Origin: Micromonospora saelicesensis
GTDB lineage: Bacteria > Actinomycetota > Actinomycetes > Mycobacteriales > Micromonosporaceae
Reading direction: 5' to 3'
DNA: 64,000 nucleotides
Assembly (NCBI RefSeq): GCF_900091575.1
Contig: NZ_FMCR01000005.1
Coordinates: 434,001-498,000, forward strand
Part shown: positions 1 through 8,414 of the stretch, piece by piece
How positions within the stretch are numbered: position 1 is the first letter of the stretch
Layout of the letters: every line of letters begins with the position of its first letter
Made by a program: the position numbers and the translations under genes
The notes under the pieces: generated by a model
What the model was told of the DNA's origin: nothing
What the model saw: the letters and a program-made list of their open reading frames with translations, nothing else
Databases searched by the model: none

Positions 1-271
1 CAAGAAGCTGCTCACGCCGTTCCGCGACAAGTTCACCATCGACGTGCCGGGGCCCGACGACCTGGAGATGAAGGGTGACCTGCTCGACCACGAGTACGTG
101 ATCGAGCGCGGCGGCACCGAGGTGGCCTCGGTCTCCAAGCGGTGGCTGACGATCCGGGACACCTACGCCGTGCAGGTCACCGCCGGCGTCGACCCGCTGC
201 TCATCATCGGCAGCGTCCTCGCCCTCGACCTGGCCATGAACCGCGACAAGAAGAAGGGCGACGACGACTGA
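1..271 (+). CDS. LURP-one-related (LOR/YxjI-like) protein, C-terminal part
   Basis: The reading frame is open from base 2 to the TGA ending at 271, so the gene starts outside the window and only about 89 residues are seen. They alternate short beta strands with polar turns (VPGPDDLEMKGDLLDHEY, then a VSKRW segment) and end with a hydrophobic helix and a Lys/Asp-rich tail (KKKGDDD). This matches the C-terminal half of the LOR beta-barrel family, in which a membrane-tether-like helix closes the barrel. The function of bacterial members is poorly defined. Assignment rests on the pattern of the VSKRW-type turn and terminal helix, so it is probable rather than certain. Confidence 0.6.
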   Translation, partial: KKLLTPFRDKFTIDVPGPDDLEMKGDLLDHEYVIERGGTEVASVSKRWLTIRDTYAVQVTAGVDPLLIIGSVLALDLAMNRDKKKGDDD

Positions 272-375
272 CCCCTGCGGCAGCCGCATTGCCAGGGCTC
301 GTAGCCGGGCCGGTCTGACGCGTTCCTACGCCGCGAACAGCCCGTAACCAGGCTGGGCAGGAGCAGCCGGCTGCG

Positions 376-1725
376 TTACTGGCTGTGGGGCCGGATGTTG
401 TGGTTGAGGTGGAACACATTGTGCGGGTCCCAGGTCGTCTTGAGTGCGGTGAGCCTGGCGAGCTTGGCGGCCGGGTAGGCGCGGCGTACCCCGCGTTGCC
501 CCTCGTCGGCGGCGAGCGAGTTGACGTAGACGCCGTCGGCGTACGGGTCGAGCGTGGCTGCGGCACTGCGAGCCGCCGCCATCCGGATGTCGTCTTCGGA
601 TGGCTCGGTCCAGCGGGAGCCGGCGCCGAACTCGAACATGGTGCCGCGGTGGCTGAACGAGGCGTCGGCATCCGCGACGTCGGCGATGGCGCCGCCGTGC
701 GCCTGTAGGCCGACGTTGGCCAGGTGGGCGCCGGTGTGCAGGTCCGACGCGCCGCGCAGCAGGAACGCCTCGATCGCGGCGGTGGGGAACTGCCGGAGGT
801 AGTGCGCACTGGAGTACCGGCGGTAGGCGTGGCCGCCGACGGTGTCGTCGCGTTGCTGCAGTTCCAGGTACGACGGCGTGCTGACCCGTTCGGCGACCGG
901 GCGGCCGAGCGCGCGCAGTGCCGGCAGCAACCGGTGACCCTGTGCCGGGTCGCCGACCCATACGAAGCCGACGGTGGCGAGAGGCCCCCTGGCCGTGCTG
1001 TGGACGTCGGCGGTGAACGTCGCCTGCCGCGGTGCGACGGCATTGAGGTCCCGCCAGCCTTCGAGCACCGGTACGGCGTCCTCGGCGCGGAAGTCGAACT
1101 CGGCGACGAGGGTCCGCGTTCCGGTGTGGTGCAGTCGGAAGTCGAAGTCGGTGACGATGCCGAAGTTGCCGCCCCCACCGCGCACGCCCCAGTAGAGGTC
1201 GGGGTTCTCGGTTCGGCTCGCGGTCACCACCTCCCCGTCCGCGGTGACCATCGTGTAGCAGACGACGTTGTCGCAGGCCAACCCGTGTTGCCGGGCGAGC
1301 CAGCCCATACCGCCGCCGAGGGTCAGGCCGCCGACCCCGGTGTGCGAGACGTTGCCGGCGGTCGTGGCGAGGCCGTATGGCTGCGACGCCCGGTCGAGTG
1401 CGCCGAGCAGCGCGCCGCCCTGGACCCGGGCGCGTCGCCGGATCGGGTCGACCCGAACGCCGTTCAACGGGGTCAGGTCGATCATCAGGCCGTTCGCGGG
1501 GACGGCGAGGCCGGCCACGTTGTGCCCGCCGCAGCGCACCCCGATCTCCAGGTCGAGTTCGCGGGCCAGGCGTACCGCGGCCACCACGTCGGCGACGCTC
1601 GCGACCTGCACGATCATCCGTGGGCGCCGGTCAACCATGGCGTTCCAGACGGTGCGGGCCGCGTCGTAACCCGGATCACCCGGGGTGAGGAGGCGGCCGT
1701 CGAAGCGGGGACTTGTCGTCGTCAT
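376..1725 (-). CDS. FAD-binding oxidoreductase, berberine-bridge-enzyme type
   Basis: A 449-residue flavoprotein oxidase. It begins at MTTTSPRFDG; an upstream extension reading into the divergent regulator was discarded. Residues about 35-190 form the PCMH-type FAD fold. The motif RCGGHNVAG carries His68 and the motif GLACDN carries Cys151, the two residues that attach FAD covalently (8alpha-histidyl and 6-S-cysteinyl) in the bicovalent BBE/GOOX subgroup. The end (FHLNHNIRP) is the usual BBE C-terminal element. Family members oxidise alcohols, sugars or alkaloids with O2; the substrate here cannot be read. No Tat or Sec signal is visible, so it is probably cytoplasmic. It is divergent from a MocR regulator with a 47-bp shared control region, suggesting that regulator controls it. 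Confidence 0.88.
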   Translation of the reverse strand: MTTTSPRFDGRLLTPGDPGYDAARTVWNAMVDRRPRMIVQVASVADVVAAVRLARELDLEIGVRCGGHNVAGLAVPANGLMIDLTPLNGVRVDPIRRRARVQGGALLGALDRASQPYGLATTAGNVSHTGVGGLTLGGGMGWLARQHGLACDNVVCYTMVTADGEVVTASRTENPDLYWGVRGGGGNFGIVTDFDFRLHHTGTRTLVAEFDFRAEDAVPVLEGWRDLNAVAPRQATFTADVHSTARGPLATVGFVWVGDPAQGHRLLPALRALGRPVAERVSTPSYLELQQRDDTVGGHAYRRYSSAHYLRQFPTAAIEAFLLRGASDLHTGAHLANVGLQAHGGAIADVADADASFSHRGTMFEFGAGSRWTEPSEDDIRMAAARSAAATLDPYADGVYVNSLAADEGQRGVRRAYPAAKLARLTALKTTWDPHNVFHLNHNIRPHSQ

Positions 1726-1740
1726 ACGTCTGAGCCTGAC

Positions 1741-1772
1741 GGAAATCGGTACACCCGGTAAGGTCCGATTCC
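1741..1772. promoter_or_regulatory. Inverted repeat in the divergent oxidase/MocR control region
   Basis: GGAAATCGG at 1741-1749 is matched by CCGATTCC at 1765-1772 in inverted orientation, with one extra A in the first arm. The second arm abuts the ATG at 1773. Being the only symmetry in a 47-bp divergent intergenic region, it is a candidate autoregulatory site for the MocR protein. Inference only. Confidence 0.4.
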
Positions 1773-3197
1773 ATGGGTCGTACCAGGACCAATTCGAGCA
1801 CGGCGGAGGACCTGCTCGTCCATGTCGACCGGTCGGCGGCCGAACCGCTGCACCGGCAGATTGCCGCCTCGATCCGGGGCAGCATCCGGGCCGGCCGGTT
1901 GCGTCTCGGAACGTCTCTGCCGCCCACCCGCACCATCGCAGCCGATCTGGGAGTCTCACGCGGCGTCGTGGTCGAGGCCTACCAGCAACTCGTCGCCGAG
2001 GGCTACCTCACCAGTCGGGCGGGCGGCTACACCCAGGTCGCGGTCGAGCCGGTTCCTCCGTCGGCGGGTCGGCGCGGCGGGGACCGGCCGGCGGCCCGGA
2101 TCGACTTCGGCTACGGCCGCACCGACGTGGCGTCATTCCCCCGGGCCGCCTGGCTGCGTTCGGTGCGAACGGTCCTCACCACCACGCCGAACGAACGCTT
2201 CGCCTACCTCGACGGGCGTGGCGTACCCGAACTGCACGCAGCCCTGATCGACTACCTCAGCCGGGTCCGCGGCACATCGGCCCGCCCGGAGAACGTCGTG
2301 ATCTGCAGTGGCTACGGTCAAGGCGTCGCGCTGATACTCCAGGTGCTCGCGGCGCGCGGCGCCCGCAGGGTGGCCGTCGAGGACCCGTCCGCGGACGACG
2401 ACGCCCGCCTCGTCGCGGCCGCCCTCGGCCTGGACGTGATCGGCGTCCCGGTCGGGCCGGACGGCATTCTCGTCGAGAAGCTCGAACGGACCGACGCGGA
2501 CGCCGTCGTGCTGACGCCCTCGCACCAGTGGCCCACCGGCGGCGTCCTGTCGGCCACCGCGCGGGCCCGGGTCATCGGCTGGGCGCAGCGTCGCGGCGCC
2601 GTGGTGATCGAGGACGACTACGACGCGGAGTACCGCTACGACCGCTCGCCCGTCGGCGCCATGCAGGGGCTGGCACCCGACTCCGTCGTCTACTGCGGCA
2701 CAGCGAGCAAGACCTTGGCGCCAGGGCTGCGCCTCGGGTGGCTGCTCGCGCCGTCACATCTGGTCGACGACATCACGGCGGCCAAGGTACGGGCCGATCG
2801 CGGCTCTCCCGTCATCGACCAGCTGACCTTCGCCGACTTCCTCACCCGCGGCGAGTTCGACCGGCACCTACGGCGCATGCGCCCGGTCTACCGCCGCCGC
2901 CGCGACGCACTCCTGGCCGCGCTGCGCGCACGCCTGCCCGACCTGGAACCAGTCGGTGTCGCGGCGGGCCAACACGTCGTCACCTGGCTCCCGCACGACC
3001 TCGACGAGGCTCCGGTCGTGGCCGCCGCCGCCCGGCGCGGACTGGTCGTGCAAGGCGTTTCCCGGTACCGGCTGCGCCACGCCGGACCCGGCGGGCTGAT
3101 CTTCGGCTACGCGACCCTCACCGAACGCTTGATCACCGACGGAGTGGAAGCCCTCGCCGACGCGGTCGCAGAGGTCCGTGCGCACACCTGCCGCTGA
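1773..3197 (+). CDS. MocR/PdxR-family regulator (GntR HTH fused to aminotransferase-like domain)
   Basis: A 474-residue transcription factor. Residues about 18-85 are a GntR winged helix (LHRQIAASIRGSIRAGRL, then SLPPTRTIAADLGVSRG). Residues about 110-470 are a fold-type I PLP domain. The Lys that would bind PLP is K313 in CGTASKTLAPG, and the Asp-rich EDDYDAEYRYD lies at about 280-290, as in PdxR and GabR. Length is normal for the family. MocR proteins usually control vitamin B6 or amine metabolism, or the divergently transcribed gene. Here that gene is a flavin oxidase rather than pdxST, so local control of the oxidase is more likely than control of PLP synthesis. An AAGG element 9 nt upstream supports the ATG at 1773. 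Confidence 0.9.
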   Translation: MGRTRTNSSTAEDLLVHVDRSAAEPLHRQIAASIRGSIRAGRLRLGTSLPPTRTIAADLGVSRGVVVEAYQQLVAEGYLTSRAGGYTQVAVEPVPPSAGRRGGDRPAARIDFGYGRTDVASFPRAAWLRSVRTVLTTTPNERFAYLDGRGVPELHAALIDYLSRVRGTSARPENVVICSGYGQGVALILQVLAARGARRVAVEDPSADDDARLVAAALGLDVIGVPVGPDGILVEKLERTDADAVVLTPSHQWPTGGVLSATARARVIGWAQRRGAVVIEDDYDAEYRYDRSPVGAMQGLAPDSVVYCGTASKTLAPGLRLGWLLAPSHLVDDITAAKVRADRGSPVIDQLTFADFLTRGEFDRHLRRMRPVYRRRRDALLAALRARLPDLEPVGVAAGQHVVTWLPHDLDEAPVVAAAARRGLVVQGVSRYRLRHAGPGGLIFGYATLTERLITDGVEALADAVAEVRAHTCR

Positions 3198-3224
3198 TGG
3201 TGCGCATCGACGAGCGACAAAGCC

Positions 3225-3692
3225 TTACGTCGTCTCGCGCGCCGAAGTTCCTGGCGCGCTGGCTGACGCCGCGCTAACGGGTCGCGTAGACGGGGCAACA
3301 CCTTCACCCAGTTGCGAGACGTCCTTCAGAACGTCGGCATATTCCGGATGAGCATGGACGAATGCCGTCGCGAACGGACAGGTGACGCTGGCAGTCCTTC
3401 CCTGCCTGCGCAGCTCGTCGAGGACGCCGCCGATGAGCCTGGCGGCTATCCCCTTCCCCCGGAACTCCGGGAGCACGGATGTCGCCAACAGCACGAGGCG
3501 ATTCCCGACCTGGCTGTAGACGAGCCCAGCGGCTGTCCGGCCCGCAATCGTGGCCTCGTAGATGCCGAGCGCGCTGTTGTTGGTGATGACGAGGTCTTCC
3601 GCGCCGGACGCGTTGACTCCCGACAGGTTCGAGCCACCCACATCCTGCTGGGCATTGGTCAGCGTGATCATCTCCGCGGGGTTGCCCGCCAT
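3225..3692 (-). CDS. GNAT-type N-acetyltransferase (YjdJ-like small form)
   Basis: A protein of up to 155 residues. The acetyl-CoA signature is seen as LPEFRGKGIAARLIGGVLDELRRQG, i.e. the R-G-x-G-x-A loop followed by an amphipathic helix, then the strand ASVTCPF and a YADV segment. This is the short N-acetyltransferase form (about 90 core residues) found in many actinomycetes, usually with an unknown small substrate or protein target. The last 30 residues are Ala/Ser/Thr-rich and probably disordered. The gene converges on the MocR gene with only 27 bp between them. The start could be M1 or the internal M8 (MITLTN); nothing decides this clearly. Confidence 0.75.
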   Translation of the reverse strand: MAGNPAEMITLTNAQQDVGGSNLSGVNASGAEDLVITNNSALGIYEATIAGRTAAGLVYSQVGNRLVLLATSVLPEFRGKGIAARLIGGVLDELRRQGRTASVTCPFATAFVHAHPEYADVLKDVSQLGEGVAPSTRPVSAASASAPGTSARETT

Positions 3693-3744
3693 GTTGTCCC
3701 CTCAATTTCGTCTCTGGTCAGCGACCTGACCGGATTCTCAGCGC

Positions 3745-4044
3745 TCAGGCAGTCGGCACCGGCAGGCTGACGATGAGCGATCCACGCACGTCAACCAGGA
3801 CCCGCCCGGTCATGCGCACCACGCGCATGACGACGTCCTCGCAGCCGGGACATCGTGCGACGAGGCCGGGCGCTCGGTCGAACACGCGCATCGCGGCTAG
3901 CGGACGGGTCGTCCGACAGCCAGCGCAGGTGAGTTCGGCAACGGTCAGGTCGGTCCCCATGATCTCGCCGAGCGGTCCGGCGAGGGCGTTACCGTCGACC
4001 CAGGGTGCGTCGTCTGCTTCGACATGGACGGTCAACATGCTCAT
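3745..4044 (-). CDS. DUF6510-family small zinc-ribbon protein
   Basis: A 99-residue protein with two CxxC knuckles (CAGC and CPGC), giving a likely structural zinc or iron site. The start ATG at 4044 overlaps the stop of the flavin reductase gene by ATGA, so it is the third gene of a translationally coupled operon: sulfite-oxidase-fold protein, flavin reductase, this protein. Its presence at the end of such operons suggests it helps the electron transfer or maturation of the pair, but its role is not known. I see no membrane segment or signal peptide. Confidence 0.75.
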   Translation of the reverse strand: MSMLTVHVEADDAPWVDGNALAGPLGEIMGTDLTVAELTCAGCRTTRPLAAMRVFDRAPGLVARCPGCEDVVMRVVRMTGRVLVDVRGSLIVSLPVPTA

Positions 4045-4781
4045 CCTCCGGTGGGTCCGAACCGTTCGGTGCGGATGTTCGTGGGGTCGTGCCCGATGTC
4101 GACGAGGAGGTCGGCCATGGTCTCGACGAATCCGGTAGGCCCGCAAACGAACGCCACAGCATCAGCCTCGCGTGGCCAGGCGACCTGTGCCAGGGCATCC
4201 GCGTCCAGTCGTCGAGGTGGGGCCGGCCAGCCGGGAGGCGCGACCCTGGTGTAGACCTTTGTGACTGCGACGCGACCACCGCCTGCGGCTTCTGCAGTTG
4301 CAAGATCCGCAGAGAACAGCGCATCGGACGGGGATCGGGTCGAGTAGAGCAGCCTGGTGGGATTCGTCGCCGCACGCACCATCGACATCAGGGGCGCCAC
4401 GCCCGACCCGCCGCCGATCAACAACGCCGGGCGCCGATCGGCGAGTCGGCGTACGAACCAGCCTCCGAGCGGCCCACGAATCTCGAGTTGGTCACCTGGC
4501 TCTGCGACGTCGACGAGATAAGGCGAGACCTCGCCGTCGGTCACCGCCTGGACGGTCACCTCGAGCCGGCCGGGCCCCGGGGCGGACGAGATCGAGTAGC
4601 TGCGGTGCGCCATGTAGCCGTCGGGAGCCGTCAACCGAACGTCGACGTGCTGGCCCGGCACGTGACCTGTCCAGCCGTCAACGTCGAGGACCAGGGTCCG
4701 CGCCGTCGCAGTCTCCGCGCGGGTGGCGGCGACGATCGCCGGCTGCCAGGTCAGTCTTCCAGGTACCGCTGCTCGCGCCAT
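4041..4781 (-). CDS. FAD/NAD(P)-binding ferredoxin-reductase-like oxidoreductase
   Basis: A 246-residue FNR-superfamily protein. The FAD-binding RSYS motif lies at 60-63, preceded by the PGQHVDV strand; the NAD(P) phosphate loop is GGGSGVAP at about 123-130; the C-terminal CGPTGF motif is at about 214. It lacks any 2Fe-2S extension, so it passes electrons from NAD(P)H to a separate partner. Its start lies 31 bp inside the upstream molybdopterin-protein gene, so the two are translationally coupled and it is the probable reductase of that enzyme. This is a cytoplasmic version of a MsrP-MsrQ type arrangement. The downstream zinc-ribbon gene overlaps by 4 bp. Confidence 0.85.
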   Translation of the reverse strand: MARAAVPGRLTWQPAIVAATRAETATARTLVLDVDGWTGHVPGQHVDVRLTAPDGYMAHRSYSISSAPGPGRLEVTVQAVTDGEVSPYLVDVAEPGDQLEIRGPLGGWFVRRLADRRPALLIGGGSGVAPLMSMVRAATNPTRLLYSTRSPSDALFSADLATAEAAGGGRVAVTKVYTRVAPPGWPAPPRRLDADALAQVAWPREADAVAFVCGPTGFVETMADLLVDIGHDPTNIRTERFGPTGG

Positions 4782-5347
4782 GGGTCACCGTCGTTGTGGT
4801 AGCCGGCCGTCTCCCAGAACCCGGGCTCGTCGTCGAGACGCAGTTCCAGAGCGCGCAGCCATTTCGCGCTCTTCCAGAAGTACAGGTGAGGAACGAGGAG
4901 GCGAGCTGGCCCGCCGTGCACAGGAGCCAGCGGCTCGCCGTCAAACTCGTACGCCACCCAGGCCTGGCCGTCGAGAAGGCCCTCGAGCGGGATGTTCGTG
5001 GTGTAGCCGCCGTAGGAGTGGGCAACGACGTACTCGGCCGCGGTGTCGACGTCGGCCAGCAGCGTGTCCACGGAGACGCCTCGCCAGCTCGTGCCGAACT
5101 TCGACCAGCGCGTCACGCAATGGATGTCCACGGTCGGCTCGTCGGCAGGAAGGGCGGTGAACTCCGCCCATGACCACGTGCTCCGCTCGCCGGTCTCGGT
5201 GACGACGGCGAACTCCCACTCGTCGAGGTCGATGCGCGGTGTCGGTCCCGCCGACAGTACCGGGAAGTCGTCGGTGCGGTACTGGCCAGGCGGGAGGTCG
5301 GCGTCGTCGCGTCTGCGGCCGCCGAAGCCGCGTGTGATCACTGCCAT
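4751..5347 (-). CDS. Sulfite-oxidase-fold molybdopterin-dependent oxidoreductase
   Basis: A 198-residue single-domain member of the sulfite oxidase fold. Cys77 in IHCVTRWSKF is the expected molybdenum ligand, and the surrounding GVSVDTLL and GGYTTNIPLE segments fit the molybdopterin pocket of YedY/MsrP-like proteins. There is no Tat signal, so unlike MsrP it appears cytoplasmic. It heads an operon with a flavin reductase and a zinc-ribbon protein. Family members reduce S- or N-oxides such as methionine sulfoxide; the substrate here is unproven. Two copies of the TGGAC-N6-GTCCA palindrome at 5519 and 5655 lie upstream and tie it to the methionine sulfoxide reductase genes at 55 kb, which carry the same sites. 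Confidence 0.85.
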   Translation of the reverse strand: MAVITRGFGGRRRDDADLPPGQYRTDDFPVLSAGPTPRIDLDEWEFAVVTETGERSTWSWAEFTALPADEPTVDIHCVTRWSKFGTSWRGVSVDTLLADVDTAAEYVVAHSYGGYTTNIPLEGLLDGQAWVAYEFDGEPLAPVHGGPARLLVPHLYFWKSAKWLRALELRLDDEPGFWETAGYHNDGDPWREQRYLED

Positions 5348-5518
5348 GCGCCCCTCCCCAAATGGCCGAGCAGCCGCGATCCCGCTGCCACCCGTGCTTC
5401 CACTCGGTCGGTAAATGTTGATGTGGTCCCCGCCCGTGCCGTCAACGTCAGCGAGTGCCCCGATGATGAGATTCTCCGCGGTGGGGACGAGGTCGCCCGC
5501 AACGCGAGATGTATTAAC

Positions 5519-5534
5519 TGGACCATCGCGTCCA
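5519..5534. promoter_or_regulatory. TetR-type operator 1 (TGGAC-N6-GTCCA)
   Basis: TGGACcatcgcGTCCA, a perfect 5+5 palindrome, 172 bp upstream of the sulfite-oxidase-fold operon. Read on the minus strand it is followed at once by TTAATAC, a plausible -10. The same palindrome recurs at 5655, 53406 and 55897 (perfect) and at 53548, 54507, 54628 and 56007 (one mismatch). Confidence 0.7.
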
Positions 5535-5654
5535 GGATAGGCTGGCGTGAGGGGGTCTGCAAGCTGGCTGGCGGCGGTGCGTGGGCTGGCAGCAGCTTCC
5601 GTCGATCGCTATGGTGCACCTTCTCTGGGCGGACGCCTCCTCAGTGAGCATTAC

Positions 5655-5670
5655 TGGACTCTAGCGTCCA
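5655..5670. promoter_or_regulatory. TetR-type operator 2 (TGGAC-N6-GTCCA)
   Basis: TGGACtctagcGTCCA, perfect 5+5 palindrome, 136 bp from operator 1. The flanking base on each side (aCTGGAC / GTCCAaa) also resembles operator 1. The 820-bp stretch 5348-6167 that holds both sites has no convincing gene and is otherwise featureless. Confidence 0.7.
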
Positions 5671-6167
5671 AAGGGTGCGGCTGGAGAGTTCGCCCGGGCA
5701 GCAGCGCTTCTGGTGGACTTCCCCTTCCCGGTGTGTAGGGGTGGCCCGGCTCGGAATACGTGCCTCATGGGCCAATCTTGTTCGCCCGACATCCGGCAGG
5801 ATCCGGGTTCAACACTTAAACCCGGCAGCCGCCGCTTGCAATGCTGGATCAGCTTTGTCACGCCTACCGCTGCGTAGCGGTCGATCTCACTTCGGGCGAG
5901 GTCGCTGCGGAGGCGACGGTTGGTCGAGTGGGGGCGGACCGGCGCGCATTCCCACGGATGATCTCGCCCGAGCTATACGCTTCCTGAGTCAGGTAGGCCC
6001 GCCGGATCAGACTGGGCACCTGCTCTCGAACGTCTGCCGCCGGCATCCGGCGCTGGCGCAGGTGAACCTGCTGACCATCAACGCGAGCAGCAGGTTCGGG
6101 GCTGCCCAATCTGACGTCGGCTCCCCGCCCAGTGCCCTTCTCATTGTGACCCAGAGGGAGTCATCTC

Positions 6168-6650
6168 TTGGATACCAGGATCCAGAACGTCCGACTGAAC
6201 GCCACGTCGAACGAGCAGCTCATGGCTCTGGCGAACGCCGGGGCCGCAGCTTTCGGCCATACCGCCAAACTCCAGGTGGACCAGGCCCTGGCCCAGCTTC
6301 TGCGGCTACGGGTCGCGCAGATCAACAATTGCAGCTACTGCCTTCTGGTGCACCACGCCGCCGCCCGTACCGCCGAAATTCCGCCGTCCAAGGTCGAGAC
6401 CCTCAGCGCGTGGTGGGAGACGCACCTGTTCACCGAGGAGGAGCGAGCCGCGCTGGCGTACACCGAGGCCTTGACCCGAGCCGCCGACGCTACTGTCAAC
6501 AACCGGGTCCAAGAGGCACACGAGAGGATGACCACGCACTTCACGGCGGAGGAGATTCTGGAGATCGTGGCCGTAGTCATCAACATGAACATTTGGACGC
6601 GACTCAAGCTCGCCGAGGGTGCCATGCCCACGATGGCGCCTCACGTGTGA
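6168..6650 (+). CDS. Carboxymuconolactone decarboxylase-family (AhpD-like) protein
   Basis: A 160-residue all-helical protein. The redox motif CSYC (Cys55, Cys58) with His62 (ScCLLVHH context) is the catalytic CxxC...H of the AhpD-like peroxidase/disulfide reductase branch; the decarboxylase branch lacks this CxxC. A TTG start at 6168 is supported by AGAGGGAG about 8 nt upstream. It probably reduces alkyl hydroperoxides or acts as a thiol-disulfide relay. It lies about 500 bp from the paired palindromes at 5.5-5.7 kb, so membership of that oxidant regulon is possible but not shown. Confidence 0.85.
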   Translation: MDTRIQNVRLNATSNEQLMALANAGAAAFGHTAKLQVDQALAQLLRLRVAQINNCSYCLLVHHAAARTAEIPPSKVETLSAWWETHLFTEEERAALAYTEALTRAADATVNNRVQEAHERMTTHFTAEEILEIVAVVINMNIWTRLKLAEGAMPTMAPHV

Positions 6651-7049
6651 GTTGATACCCGGCCCCGTCATTCGAGCATGATTTCGCCTTTCTGCACCTT
6701 CAGCGGCCCGCGTCGTTCCCTGCCATCGCGTGGTCCGGTCAGACGCCACGATAGGGGAGCTGAGGCGCTGGCCGAGAAGAAGAGGACAGGGCGAGCCTGG
6801 GAGGCCAGAACTGCCGATGGATAGTATCCGGACATTGGGAGCCGGGCAGCACCCGGCGTATGTCGGCGACTGTTTGCGCTCGGTGCAGGGTCGACCGCGC
6901 GGAGCGTAGTCGAAGTGCGATCCGCCCCGTACCGCCTTTCAGCAAACAATTCCTGAGGTTCGTCCGCCCAACTAACGTGAGGTCATCCATTCCAGTCAGG
7001 TCGGCCGTCACGGACAGCTAGGACCTGGATGCACCAAGACGGAGGCGGC
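6651..7049. other. Intergenic region without a recognisable gene
   Basis: About 400 bp between the AhpD-like and ferritin-like genes. Reading frames here have no family-like composition or ribosome binding site. I see no tRNA, strong terminator or copy of the TGGAC palindrome. It presumably holds the ferritin-like promoter. Confidence 0.4.
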
Positions 7050-7955
7050 ATGGACAACTGGTTCATCTCAGAAGCGGTGTCACGCAGTGCGGAATCCGAA
7101 ACGGATCGGCGAAGGCTCGCGGCTTTGGTGGATCCAGGGGTGTGCAGTGCCGACCCGGCGGGTGGTGGCTCGCCAAGCGACGCGGCTATCCTCAACTTCG
7201 CGCTCAATCTCGAATATCTCGAAGCGGAATTCTATCTCCGTGCGACGACGGGATCCGGACTTCCTGACGAGATGACCACCGGCACCGGGACGCGCGGCGA
7301 GGTGTCCGGTGGACGTTCCGTCAACTTCAGCAGCAACTTCGTGCAGAGGTTCGCGAAGGAAATCGCCTCCGACGAGATGCAGCACGTCGCCTTCTTGCGA
7401 TCCGCGCTCGGCAATGCCGCCGTTGCTCGTCCCGCAATTTCGTTGGACGCGAGCTTCACTGCGGCGGCAACTGCCGCTGGTCTGGTCAAGCAAGGCGAGA
7501 GCTTTGACCCGTACGCGAACGACCTCAACTTCCTGTTTGCGGCGTTCCTCTTCGAAGACGTCGGAGTGTCGGCGTTCAAAGGTTCCGCGTCACTGCTGTC
7601 CAACAAGACGTACCTTGATGCGGCAGCCGGCCTGCTGGCCACCGAGGCATACCACGCGGGGATTGTCCGGTCCGCGCTCTACAGCGCCGGACTCGCCAAC
7701 GACACGGTATTTGACTCGGTACAGAAGATCTCCGACGCCCGCAACAGTCTTGATGGTCCGGCGGATGACGACCAGGGTGTCGGCACGGCGGCGGACCCGA
7801 ACTTCATCCCCACTGATGAAAACGGGATGTGCTACGGCCGATCGGCCCAGTCCATTTTGAACATCGCGTACTTGAGCCCCACCCCGGTGGCTTCGGGTGG
7901 CTTCTACCCAGCCGGCATGAACGGCGAGATCGCGATGAGCGCCGGAGCGGCCTGA
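7050..7955 (+). CDS. Ferritin-like domain protein (desiccation-related PCC13-62 type)
   Basis: A 301-residue protein with a diiron-type four-helix bundle. The helix LNFALNLEYLEAEFY carries ExxE-like spacing; a second helix has KEIASDEMQHVAFLRS with the E/D-x-x-H motif; two further helices (FLFEDVGVSAFKGS and LATEAYHAGIVRSAL) complete the bundle. The match is to the ferritin-like_2 / desiccation-associated family, secreted or cytoplasmic proteins linked to stress and dehydration. No signal peptide is obvious. The start at 7050 is chosen over an in-frame ATG at 7029 because GGAGG sits 4 nt before it. Length is typical. Confidence 0.85.
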   Translation: MDNWFISEAVSRSAESETDRRRLAALVDPGVCSADPAGGGSPSDAAILNFALNLEYLEAEFYLRATTGSGLPDEMTTGTGTRGEVSGGRSVNFSSNFVQRFAKEIASDEMQHVAFLRSALGNAAVARPAISLDASFTAAATAAGLVKQGESFDPYANDLNFLFAAFLFEDVGVSAFKGSASLLSNKTYLDAAAGLLATEAYHAGIVRSALYSAGLANDTVFDSVQKISDARNSLDGPADDDQGVGTAADPNFIPTDENGMCYGRSAQSILNIAYLSPTPVASGGFYPAGMNGEIAMSAGAA

Positions 7956-7986
7956 GGGTTCAGATGTCCGGGGCTGGGCCCTTGAG

Positions 7987-8041
7987 AATGCCCCGGGTAT
8001 GGAGGGCGAGAGGTCGGCACCGGTAGCCGGGCGTACCGAAA
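7987..8041 (+). repeat. Dispersed element copy A (matches 47351-47405)
   Basis: This 55-bp stretch (core GAGGTCGGCACCGGTAGCC, then GGGCGTACCGAAAC) is about 80-85% identical to one just before the secreted acylase gene at 47.4 kb. Both hold GGAGGGCGAGA, GTCGGCACCGG and GCCGGGCGT in the same order and spacing, with most changes outside these blocks. It can fold CCGG...CCGG pairs. It sits between the ferritin-like gene and a strong hairpin. Function unknown; it could be a structured RNA or a REP-like repeat. Confidence 0.55.
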
Positions 8042-8044
8042 CCT

Positions 8045-8082
8045 CCGACGGCCGCTCGCCGTGCGTGGTGAGCGGCCGTCGG
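8045..8082. terminator. Strong hairpin, probable bidirectional terminator
   Basis: CCGACGGCCGCTC (8045-8057) pairs perfectly with GAGCGGCCGTCGG (8070-8082) around a 12-nt loop. No T run follows, as is common in actinomycetes. It lies between the ferritin-like gene and the convergent chitin-binding remnant. Confidence 0.7.
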
Positions 8083-8101
8083 TACCTCGTTCCAGTGGCC
8101 G

Positions 8102-8256
8102 CTCAGCAGCGGCCGAGGTCCTCCCACTGCTGGGTCCTGCCTGGCTCGGATCCCTGCGTCCAGTGCCGTGCCCGCCACACGTGCTTGCCCTCACCCGACG
8201 ACGGACCGCTCGGGTCGCCGTACTTGCTCTTCTCGTGCTTCACGTCGGGGTCGCCT
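8102..8256 (-). pseudogene. Remnant of a chitin/cellulose-binding CBM5/12 domain
   Basis: On the minus strand about 51 codons end at the TGA at 8102-8104 and read as the tail of a CBM5/12 domain: HVWRARHWTQGSEPG followed by QQWEDLGRC resembles the aromatic-rich W-x-A-x-W-W-T-Q-G-x-x-P signature of chitinase-associated modules. An in-frame stop directly upstream (8257-8259) cuts it off from any start codon. It is best explained as the decayed 3' end of a secreted chitinase or similar gene. The gap 7956-8414 otherwise holds only the repeat and the hairpin. Confidence 0.5.
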
Positions 8257-8414
8257 GGCTCGCACTACGTCAGATCACCGACCAGGAGGCGGCGGCGCGC
8301 CTGCACCACCGCATGCTTCGACCCGCTCGTGAAGCGTCCCTGGCCAGACACTGACCTGCCGAGAGTTGCCAGCGACCGTGCGACGCGGGGTTGCGCAGGG
8401 TTGGTTGCGGCACA

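Noticed and set aside
5348..6167. Short frames of 60-90 codons in the operator region
   Set aside because: No ribosome sites, no recognisable motifs and overlapping frames on both strands; composition fits non-coding DNA.
7987..8041. The repeat element as a c-di-GMP-I riboswitch
   Set aside because: GGTAGCCGGG resembles the 3' part of that aptamer, but the required upstream blocks (CAGGGCAAACC-like and GCAAAGCC-like) are missing in both copies. Kept only as an unassigned repeat.
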